Below, one piece after another: positions 8,922 through 16,911 of a stretch of DNA of 21,620 nt. The notes under the pieces were generated by a model that saw only the letters and a program-made list of their open reading frames with translations, had not been told where the DNA came from and made no database searches. The translations under genes were made by a program, and so were the position numbers. How positions within the stretch are numbered: position 1 is the stretch's first letter; each line of letters starts with the position of its first letter. The stretch covers positions 9,375-30,994 of the forward strand of contig KV425705.1 of the NCBI GenBank assembly GCA_001632425.1. Reading direction: 5' to 3'. Source of the stretch: Neolentinus lepideus HHB14362 ss-1. Taxonomy: Eukaryota; Basidiomycota; Agaricomycetes; Gloeophyllales; Gloeophyllaceae.

Positions 8922-9049
8922 TAATTATTTGCACTATTTGTTTCCAGCATCATTTTCCCGCAATTGTAGCATGGGAACCGGGAGAGGTCCTGAGAAGAAA
9001 CCTGTGCTAATGGTATTGGATTCACTAGGGCTGCCCATCTATAGCAGAA
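8922..9049 (+). repeat. nested 128 bp inverted repeat, left copy
   Basis: Reverse complement of 9484-9611 over 128 bp, with two substitutions noticed. The right copy touches or overlaps by two bases the right 652 bp arm. The pair encloses 434 bp (9050-9483), much of which is a dispersed repeat, so 8922-9611 may be a smaller fold-back element or a rearranged duplicate inside the larger one. Confidence 0.9.
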
Positions 9050-9400
9050 GATAGTGGCCTGGATGGCCCAGGACCTGTTGACACTTGGCTGAATATGATA
9101 GTATATGCTAGGGAGAAGTGACTCTGACCACCAGAACCAAAAGCAGTGGCTGGAAAGAGGCTGCAGGAGGGGTACTACCCAAAAGCAGTACTCAGCCACC
9201 TGCTCATCAGATTCTCTCATTGTCTTAAGTAAACCTATAGCTCCATGGTGGGTAATCACACTCCCAAAGAGGCAGAATTAAGAAATCAGTATTGATGTAG
9301 TAAATTGCTCAAAATGGTAATTTGTGATGTGCTGGATAGAATTTCTTGGTGTCTTAAGCAAACTTGTAGCCCACTAGGGGATGACCACCTGCCCAAAAGG
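9050..9400 (-). repeat. dispersed repeat, copy 1
   Basis: Read on the minus strand, about 9400-9050 matches 13610-13960 on the plus strand along its length with scattered differences, roughly four in five bases the same by eye. Shared blocks include CATCACAAATTACCAT, CTATAGGTTTAC, TGATGAGCAGGTGGCTGAG and ATATACTATCATATT. Within each copy a sub-unit beginning near TTTACTTAAGACA is partly repeated. The type of element is unknown. Confidence 0.8.
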
Positions 9401-9483
9401 GCATGATATATGGACTGGTATTAGTACAGGAAAATGCAAAAAAACTGTTTCAAACACGGTGCATGAAAAAATATTTTTCTATA

Positions 9484-9611
9484 TTCTGCTATAGATGGGC
9501 AGCCCTAGTGAATCCAATACCATTAGCACAGGTTTCTTCTCAGGACCTCTCCCAGTTCCCATGCTACAATTGCGGGAAAATGATGCTCGAAACAAATAGT
9601 GCAAATAATTA
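9484..9611 (-). repeat. nested 128 bp inverted repeat, right copy
   Basis: Partner of 8922-9049 in inverted orientation. It ends at the inner edge of the right 652 bp arm, sharing the bases around 9610-9611 with it. An open frame through this copy reads CYNCGK, but the pattern is not a complete zinc knuckle and is not supported as coding. Confidence 0.9.
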
Positions 9612-10261
9612 TGATGGGTGCCAACACAAAATTTCTATTTTTGGAAACTGATTACATAATTGTGGGAAACTACCCCTGGAACCAAACAGAGCCAAAAATT
9701 TGGATTCAAATGGGTACCTACTCAAAATTTGGTATTTTTAGAACTACATTACCTAATTCGGTAATCCCACCTGGGTCCACCCCCTCCTAGCAACCCCCCT
9801 GAATTTTTGCGCATTTTTAGCCAATTTTTCCGATTTTATTCCAGCATCCAAATGCCATTTGATAGCAATCTATATATATCTGTCTACTATTTTTGGCATT
9901 GATGGAGGCCCAAATGGGCACAGCAATATATTCCAATTTATTGTGATTTTTCCAGCTTTTTTCCAGGCCAGCCAAAGCCAGCTAGGCTATTATTATCCTC
10001 ACAGAGCAAAGCCTGATCTTGATCATGTTGTCCGGGTGCCAGGCAGGACAGTTTAAACCCAGCCCTGGCATCTAAGAGCATGCCCTCAGATGCACCATTG
10101 AGATAGTATTACTGTAGTATTACTATAGTATTGCCACCAGGGAAGTAATTGAGCAGTATCACACAGAGCGAATACTATAGTAGTAGTAATACTTAGCACA
10201 CTAAGTATGACAGCGGGACCTTCCTAACTACTGGTATTACTATTACTGAAATGGCTGGTAT
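9610..10261 (-). repeat. right 652 bp arm of the fold-back element
   Basis: Partner of 7164-7815 in inverted orientation. It ends GGCTGGTAT, followed by TA at 10262-10263. The near identity of the arms, in a region where other repeats are visibly decayed, means either recent duplication or ongoing gene conversion between the arms. Confidence 0.93.
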
Positions 10262-10270
10262 TACTCAAGA

Positions 10271-10374
10271 ATGGCTGTCTCAGCCACCCAAAGCAGTAAT
10301 CGCCACTTCTGCCTGACCCTTCATGGCTGACTCAGCCACTCGAGGCAGTAGCCACCACTTCTGCCTGACCCTTC
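10271..10374. repeat. two-copy tandem repeat, 52 bp period
   Basis: Copies at 10271-10322 and 10323-10374 both begin ATGGCTG and end CTTCTGCCTGACCCTTC. Each starts with a small hairpin (GGCTG...CAGCC). They lie directly outside the right end of the fold-back element and share ATGGCTG with its tip (10251-10257). The bases CACTGACCCTTC that follow look like part of a third copy. Confidence 0.8.
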
Positions 10375-10682
10375 ACTGACCCTTCGCAGAGTTCTCATGG
10401 TGGTAGTGGACCATAGCCACTTGCCTCCCTTGTTGGCTCAATTGCTCGACAACTGCTTTGCTGTTTCCTTAGCTTTTTTGCACATGATATCTACTGTTTA
10501 TAAGCTTCCCTTTAAGACCATAACAACCTCAGAAATATGGTTTTCAAAATTGGATTAGTATCACTGTCAGACATGTGGCAGGGCCTGTGGGATCTAACAA
10601 TCAGAATGACATCTTGAGGTTCAGGTCCTCAAATCACAGGTACATCATTAAGTCCTCAGCAGAAGTAGGCAGGAGCATTTAC
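10375..10682. other. intergenic or intronic, no gene seen
   Basis: No protein-like frame and no repeat beyond the end of the tandem array. The right edge is a consensus donor (GTAAAT read on minus at 10682), so the part next to it is probably an intron of the minus-strand fragment that follows, or its decayed continuation. Confidence 0.35.
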
Positions 10683-11140
10683 CTTGAATCACATCTTCTG
10701 TATCATCACCATCACTGTCACCTGAATCCTGACAATCATCTTCATCTGCTTCAGAATTGGAATCCTGGTTGATGGCACCATCATCCATCATATACTCCAG
10801 CAACCGGCCAGACAGCTCTGCTGTGAGCAGCTGTTCCGATGGTGACTGGAACTGGTAGTCATTCACCTGTTGCCAGTTAACACTGGCTGGGGCTAATTCA
10901 TCTATGGACATGGGGATATGACTCAAGACACCATTGAGGAGATCCTACAATGGTGCATGCACAATTTGAGGTGGTGATAACAAAGTATTGAAGGGCATCA
11001 AAGTTTGAGTTCCAGCCTTTTGCTTCTGAATCTTCTGATCCATTGTAGTCACCACTGATGTGCCCCCTTAACCTCATAGGCAGTGATGTGTCAGTGGGAC
11101 CAGAGGGTCTCACACTGGATACATTTGAACTTCCCTCCAC
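10683..11140 (-). pseudogene. fragment of an unknown acidic protein gene
   Basis: I do not recognise it. A minus-strand exon, 10944-10683, has a good acceptor (TTGTAG before 10944) and donor (GTAAAT after 10683). It encodes DLLNGVLSHIPM, then WQQVNDYQF, then a strongly acidic tail (EADEDDCQDSGDSDGDD). Upstream, 11140-about 10990 is open in another frame and reads MRLRGHISGDYNG and GWNSNFDALQYF, plausibly the preceding exon; the donor between them (possibly GTTATC near 10985) is weak. No start or stop codon for a whole gene is visible, and the sequence downstream (10270-10680) does not continue it clearly. An acidic, Ser/Asp-rich linker is common in nuclear or transposon proteins but does not define a function. 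Confidence 0.35.
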
Positions 11141-11331
11141 CCACAGGGACCCACACTAAACACACATTAGAATGATCACAATAGAAAGTAGAGATTCATG
11201 TACATTCTGGGTGCTGAGAGGGAAATGATCCTGATCTTTTTGTGAATTCAGTTTTCTTGTTAATCCATGATGTACTTTGAGAGATGGGGTATCCTACCAG
11301 TGCCAATGGTGAGTACAGTACTTGAGTGTGG

Positions 11332-12603
11332 TGATACGCACAGACACATGACGAAACCCGCAGAAATGAGACCTAAAGTGTAGACACAACCACAAAGCAA
11401 ACACCAAAGCCCTTGGTGTCAGATGGCTGCGAGGCCCGGGGTAGCAAAGGGTAATATAGTTCGGAGGGGATGGGTGTAGGTGAGACATATAGTTGGGGCT
11501 AAAGGTAGGTTGGCGCCAAGTTGCTACTCGGCGGCAGTCTGAGGATTGAAGGCGACGCTGTGTGCTATGTAGTGCTATGTGCACGGCGCTATGTGGTCTT
11601 TGATGCTCTATAGAGGAGCACTATTTGTAGTCGCTATCTCTAACTCGAACGTATATGGACTCTGGTTAGCACTACGTTGCACACGGGGCTGTCTAGGAGA
11701 AAGGAACTTATAAGGGATGGCTTACGAACAGCGATGCTATGCTAGTGTACTCTGTCGCTATCTCTGGGTGAAGTTGGAGGTACGCAAGAGTACCTAAATG
11801 CGAGTTGCAAGACGGACTTAGAAGAAGCTCTGACGTGAGATTAAAACCTGAAGAGTGTGGTGAAGATAACTTATTGTACAAACAGTAGAGTAATGGCTTG
11901 AATACAAGAGAGTGACTGCTCTGTGTCCGATCCTATCTACCTACTACCGCGAGTTGTGCCTCTGCTCAGCCTCACATCCATATGACCTGTACTGCCTTGC
12001 TCCTAATCCACATGCGCTCTTTGACCAATACCCTGTGCAACCAACTCTAGCACGCACGCCATTCCGCGGATGGGAGCCAGTCAGGTGTGTCTTGACTTTG
12101 CGTTAGAGCGCGCCTCTTCGATGATCCGTGGGTGGGCTATGCTGCCGATGCTAGCGCAATCCTGCTGAAAGAGGGATAAAGGGCGGGGCCGCTATGTGGT
12201 GCGGTGGTATTGTGATAGCCATAGTCGCGCCATGTGTCGATGCGCACTGCACGCATAAGGAAAGTCATGCCAATAGAACTAGCGCTGATCTGAAGTGACA
12301 GTGGGCTGTGCGCCATATGGAAAGGTGCCCTGAGACACCACCTCAGTTTGGACCACAGTAACAACACCGGCCGACGCATGCCGAAATGCCGATGACTCGA
12401 CTGAATGACGTTCAACATCCGAGCTACCGAGGAGCCATCCTGAGTGCGCTGAGGAACTGAGAGCCTTGTCGCTGGTGCGTAGGGTCACTAGTGCGCAGAG
12501 TACTGACAGTGTGCTATTGAGTCGCTAAGTCACCGTTCCCATGAAGCGCGCGGAATCACCCTAAATCGCATTTTCTGGGGTCAGAAGCCAATGGGGCCTA
12601 TCA
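11332..12603 (-). mobile_element. solo LTR of a Ty3/Gypsy element
   Basis: This 1272 bp block is the reverse complement of the intact LTR at 15581-16877 along its whole length, with many substitutions and a few gaps. Read on minus it begins TGATAGGCCCC and ends GTATCA, so the ends TGATA/TATCA are inverted repeats. It is flanked by GTGG at 11328-11331 and 12604-12607, a 4 bp target duplication. No internal element sequence adjoins it, as expected after recombination between two LTRs. Most differences from the intact copy are C to T or G to A, often at CpG, so this copy looks older. Confidence 0.88.
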
Positions 12604-14137
12604 GTGGGAGGTTTCTACATACCTTTAAATGCTTGCAAGAGGTGACTGCCACCAAGCACAGATGCCCAGATATGAAGGGTTGAGTTATTCTGGATACCAA
12701 TGGCTTCCAATACTTTGTCCTTGTGTAACAGGTGAAATCCACAAGGAGGAAAGAACAAATGATACTGCACTTGGGAGAGGTCAGGCAAAGTGTGACATCT
12801 TTATAGATGACTGATAACTGAATGAACAGTTTCATGAGGGAATATAATGGGAAGCCATGAGTACAAAGCATGATGTGAGGGGGTGAGGCTTACCAATTCT
12901 CGTGCTTTTTGTGGATAATCCCAGTACAAAGAGGTTTATCCTGGGTAATGGTGACCTCAATGAGCATGCAGCACTCACATGACTGGATCTAGATATGCAT
13001 GCTGTGCACCTCCCACTGCTAAAAGCTAAATATGAATTCAATCAGAGCAACCTGGTTGATATGAGAGATCCTACCATAGCAAGGCCATACCAATAGCAGG
13101 GCATCCCAGCTCCATATACCATATACAAGTAGATGCCATAAGATGAGCAGGAAACCAAGGCAAAATGAACTTAGGGTTGAGAGGTGATGTGTGACATTGG
13201 AAGTCCACTGGAAAGATGTGTGTTGGGCAGGCTGGCATGGCCTGTGAAGGATGGCTTGATGGATCCAAATGAGTCACTGATACTGTGTAGCATCCATAGA
13301 GCACTTAACAGCCATTTGCAAGACACAGAATGTTAGCAAAATGCTACCAGATGTGCCACTTCATGTTGTGCACTCACTGTGACTCAATCACTCACATGAC
13401 TGGAAGCAGCACCACTCAGCAGATTGATGCAGCTTGTGACAAATTCTTACAAACCAGTCATTTGCACTTTTGTTACATAATTGGTTCTGATATATTTTTG
13501 CAAATGCCTATTTGTAAGAAGTCAGCAAAGCATTATAGTTAATTCATAGAAATAGGATGATAAGAATGCGGTGCAAAGTTCATTCTTGCTGTTGCAGCAG
13601 AATCTGGTTTAGACATGTAGTGGCCTATAAGTTTATTTAAGACACTGAGAGATTCTGTCTAGTACATCACAAATTACCATCTTTGGCAATTTACTATACT
13701 CATACTGATTTCTACACTATGCCTCTTTGAGAGGCTGATTAACTACCACAGACCTATAGGTTTACATAAGGCTCTGAGAGAGTCTGATGAGCAGGTGGCT
13801 GAGAACCACTTTTGGATAGTATCATTCATGCAGTCTCTCCTCAGCCACTGCTTTTGCTTCTGATGTTCAGATACATGTCTTCCTAGTATATACTATCATA
13901 TTTGACTAAGTGCCAAGAGGTCCTAAGCCATTCAGACCACTCCCTGCTGACCTGCTACTGATCAGCCTCAAAACCACACATATCCCACCACCATGTGACA
14001 ACCAGTATAGCTCATGACCTAAGAATGCTTTGGTAATCAATCTCATTATATGCCTCTTCAATCATACATCTTGTCTCAGCCATCCCAGTGGCTCCTACCT
14101 ATCACTAGACACCAGAAACACTGAAATTTGGTACTAA
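12604..14137. other. degenerate intergenic sequence with repeat remnants
   Basis: No intact gene. The plus strand has short protein-like stretches in shifting frames (for example HTFKCLQEVTATKHRCPD near 12615-12670 and LDMHAVHLPLLKAKYEFNQ near 12985-13040), interrupted by stops, which suggests a decayed gene or transposase I cannot name. The solo LTR inserted at its left edge, so this sequence and 11160-11331 were once continuous. A dispersed-repeat copy lies at 13610-13960. The right edge is the TAA before the Harbinger end. Confidence 0.4.
13610..13960 (+). repeat. dispersed repeat, copy 2
   Basis: Matches 9400-9050 in inverted orientation, as described for that copy. The flanking 128 bp inverted repeats present around copy 1 are not seen here, so either the repeat unit is independent of them or this copy has lost them. 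Confidence 0.8.
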
Positions 14138-15580
14138 GGGCCTGTTCGGATCCCTGGTGATCTCTAGACCTGTCGGTTTGGTTTCACTTAGCAACGGAAC
14201 CGTTGCTAGCTTAGACTGAGTGGTGCAGGTTTAGTGCATCTAGTCACACATGTCACAAACTTTCTCATGACTTCCTGTGGCACCACTGATGTGTTTCATT
14301 CGCAGTTTGTCATGCTTAGACGCGTTTTTTGAGCTCTACACAGTGTGCGACATGGGCGTAAATAGAATGGCACATGAAATAGCACAGAAGAAGGCCCAAG
14401 AGCATGCAAAACACAAAAAGAAAGCTGTTCTATCTGCTGTAGCACTTGCTGGGGCAGCTCTTGCTACCTACTTTTCTACCTCTATGATGAAAACTCCAAT
14501 GCACACCTCAGTTCCCACTGGCCAAATGTGGCTTGATGAGCTCATCAATGGACATGAAGACAGGTTCCACCGGAGCATGGGAATGCGTCTCCATGTCTTT
14601 CAAGTGCTATCCCAAGAACTTCAGTTAGGAAGTGGATTATGTGATACAAAATATGTCACAGCTGATGAACCGCTTGCAATATTCTGTTATCTTGCAAGGA
14701 AAGGAGAGAGCAACTGTCACTTGCAAGAATGGTTCCAGAGTAGTGGGGATACCATTTCAAAGTGTGCTCCTGTTGTTATCTATCTTGACTCACCCTAATG
14801 ATAAATCTAGGGTTATTGGCCGCATTGTCAATATGCTTGTTGGCAAAGCTTTCTATGCAAAATATGTCAAACTACCCCCTGATACTACTCCTCCCAAGAT
14901 TCTCAACAACCCAAAGTTCTATCCATTCTTGGATGGATCACACTTTGATGCATTTGTTGCTGAAGAGGCATTACCTCAGTATCATAATCGCAAGGGAGGC
15001 ATATCCCAGAACATTCTGGCTGCTTGTGACTTTGGGATGCTCTTTGTCTATATTCTGCCTGGATGGGAAGGAAGTGCAAATGATGGGCAGATATTTGAAT
15101 ATGCAAGACAGAGGGATTTGTGATTCCACAAGGTAAATATTATCTTGCAGATGCAGGATTCCCTCTATGTGATGCTCTTATGGTCCCATACTGTGGCAAA
15201 TGGTATCACCTCAAGGAGTGGAGACGCTCTAATCAAAGGTATTCATATTGCTCCTGTTCTCTGATGTTATACTTACAGATGTGCTACAAAGGCCACAGGA
15301 TCGGGAGGAACTGTTCAACCTGTGGCATGCACAAGCATGTAATGTGATTGAGCACATATTTGGAGTAGTCAAGAGGCACTTCGACTTGATGGTTGCCTCC
15401 CCAGAATATAGTACAATCATGCAAGCCAAATTCATTGCTGCACTTGGTGCACTTCATAACTTCATATGGATTCATGATCCATCTGATCATGATGAAGATG
15501 AAGTGAATGACCCTAATCAACATCAAAATGCAATGCCTGAGCAATCACATGGTCAAGTCTCACAGCAGGAAAGTAGCCGG
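14138..15580 (+). mobile_element. PIF/Harbinger DNA transposon, 3' end cut off
   Basis: The left end begins GGGCCTGTTCGGATCC at 14138, preceded by TAA (14135-14137). A GGGCCTGTT-type tip and a three-base TAA/TTA target are typical of PIF/Harbinger elements. The transposase gene fills most of the rest. The matching right end is not in the window: at 15581 a Gypsy LTR starts directly, so the 3' part of this element would lie beyond that insertion. No Myb-like second gene is seen. A perfect 9 bp palindrome lies just inside the left end. Confidence 0.75.
14189..14208. other. subterminal palindrome of the Harbinger element
   Basis: TAGCAACGG and CCGTTGCTA are reverse complements separated by AA, about 50 bp inside the transposon tip. 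The hairpin may be a protein-binding site for transposition; that role is inference. Confidence 0.7.
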
Positions 15581-15583
15581 TGA
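14352..15583 (+). pseudogene. PIF/Harbinger DDE transposase with a one-base frameshift
   Basis: The enzyme cuts and joins DNA ends of its transposon in the nucleus. Four blocks fit: 14352-14761, 14811 to about 15119, about 15120-15238 and 15292-15583. Introns 14762-14810 (49 bp) and 15239-15291 (53 bp) are GT-AG and restore the frame (GDTISK to VIGRIVNML; SNQR to PQDREELFN). The catalytic triad is visible: Asp in DGSHFDAF, Asp in YYLADAGFP, Glu in VIEHIFGVVKRHF. WEGSANDGQIFE and HNFIWIHD are also family motifs. Between RQRDL and IPQGKYY the frame slips by one base near 15119, breaking the gene. Before DGSH, FYPFL joins directly, and several residues usual there in the family seem to be missing. 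The first Met could be 14352 or 14367. The stop TGA (15581-15583) is the first three bases of the inserted LTR, so the native C-terminus may be cut short. Confidence 0.8.
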
Positions 15584-16877
15584 TAGGCCCCGTTGGCTTC
15601 TGACCCCAGAAAACGCGACTTAGGGCGATTCCGCGCACTTTGTGGGAACGGCGACTTAGCAACTCAATAGCGCACTGTCGGTACTCTGCGCACTAGCGAC
15701 CCTACGCACCAGCGACAAGGCTCTCGGCTCCTTGGCGGACTTAGGACGGCTCCTCGGTAGCTCGGACGTCGGGCGTCATTCAGTCGAGTCATCAGCATTT
15801 CGGCAATGCGTCGGCCGGCGTTCTTACTGCGGTCCGAACTGAGGCGGTGTCTCAGGGCGCCTTTCCATATGGTGTACAGCCCGCCGTCACCTCGGATCAG
15901 CGCGAGTTCTATTGGCGCGACTTTCCTTATGCGTGCAGTGCGCATCGACACATGGCGCGACCACGGCTATCACGACACCGCCGCACCACAGAACGGCCCC
16001 GCCCTTTATCCCTCTATCGGCAGCATAGCCCGCCCCCGGATTATCGAAGAGGCGCACTCTAACGCAAAGTCAAGATGCACCCGACTGGCTCCCGTCCGCG
16101 GAGCGGCGCGTGTGCTAGAGTTGGTCGCGCAGGATATTGGTCGCAGAGCGCATGTGGATTAGGAGCAAGGCAGTACAAGTCGTATGGATGTGAGGCTGAG
16201 CAGAGGCACAACTCGCCGTCGTAGGTAGATAGGATCAGACGCAGAGTAGTCTTTCTTATGTATTTAAGCCATTACTTTACTATCTGCACAACAAGTCATT
16301 CTTCACCACACACTTCAGATTTCAGTCTTGCGCCAGAGCTTTCTTTCTAAGTCTGTCTTACAACTCGCGTTTAGGTACTCTTGCATACCTCCGACTTCAC
16401 CCAGAGATAGCGACAGAGTACACCAGCGTAGCATCGCTGTTCGTAAGTCACCCCATATACGTTCCCTTCTCAAAGACAGCCTTGTGCGCTGTAGCGTAGT
16501 ACTAATCAGAGTCGACATACGTCCGAGTTAGAGATAGCGACTACCAACAGCGCTCCACTATAGAGCGTCGAAGACCACATAGCGCTGAGCAAGAGGACCA
16601 TCGTATAGCGCCCATACGGCGCCGTGCATATAGCGCTACATAGCGCATAGCGTCGCCTTCACCCTACAAACTGCCGCCGAGTAGCGACTTGGCGCCAACC
16701 TTCCTTTAGCCCCACCTATACATCTCACCTTCACCCATCCCCTCCGAACTATATTACCCTTCGTTACCCCGGGCCTCACAGCCATCTGACACCAAGGGCG
16801 TTGGTGTTTGCTTTGTGGTTGTGTCTACCCTTTAGGTCTCCTTTTCTGCGGGTTTCGTCGTGTGTCTGTGCATATCA
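15581..16877 (+). repeat. 5' LTR of the Gypsy element
   Basis: 1297 bp, begins TGATAGG and ends ATATCA, giving inverted TGATA/TATCA tips. The boundaries come from the homologous solo LTR (11332-12603), which ends at the same bases and has a clean 4 bp duplication. The 3' half from about 16560 to 16660 is dense in AGCGC hexamers; part of that stretch is missing in the solo LTR. Confidence 0.88.
16261..16268 (+). promoter_or_regulatory. TATA-like box in the LTR
   Basis: TATTTAAG lies inside the LTR about 615 bp before its end, upstream of a pyrimidine-rich stretch. The solo LTR keeps a related TATTCAAG in the same place. It is the best candidate for the retroelement promoter. Confidence 0.35.
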
Positions 16878-16880
16878 TTT

Positions 16881-16898
16881 TGGAGCCCACCGCGAGGG
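16881..16898 (+). other. candidate primer-binding site
   Basis: Three bases after the LTR end, the sequence reads TGGAGCCCACCGCGAG. TGG at this place is the complement of the CCA tail of a tRNA, as expected for priming minus-strand DNA synthesis. Which tRNA would pair was not determined. Confidence 0.55.
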
Positions 16899-16911
16899 GA
16901 GATTTCACGAG

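Larger units (their letters stand above)
7164..10261. mobile_element. 3.1 kb fold-back DNA element with 652 bp terminal inverted repeats
   Basis: The two ends, 7164-7815 and 9610-10261, are reverse complements over 652 bp, with two substitutions noticed by eye. Outside both ends lies TA (7162-7163 and 10262-10263), and the element then begins ATACCAGCC and ends GGCTGGTAT. This fits a TA target duplication as in Tc1/mariner-type elements, although such long arms are unusual for them. No transposase is seen in the 1.8 kb centre, so it would be non-autonomous. The centre holds a second inverted repeat (8922-9049 with 9484-9611) and one copy of a dispersed repeat. Near each tip the arms carry many ATACT/AGTAT motifs, which could be transposase-binding sites. 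An inverted duplication unrelated to transposition cannot be excluded. Confidence 0.7.

Noticed and set aside
8846..9651. Open frames reading CYNCGKMM in the nested 128 bp repeats, resembling a zinc knuckle
   Set aside because: The Cys spacing is incomplete (no following His and Cys at the usual distance) and both frames come from one inverted repeat.
7369..10056. Identical 65-codon open frames in both arms of the fold-back element (7566-7369 minus, 9859-10056 plus)
   Set aside because: They are the same DNA seen twice through the inverted repeat, with no known motif; identity reflects the arms, not selection on protein.
16801..16911. ATG at 16801 as the Gag start
   Set aside because: It lies inside the LTR upstream of the primer-binding site, where a retroelement's coding region should not begin, and the residues from there are not Gag-like.
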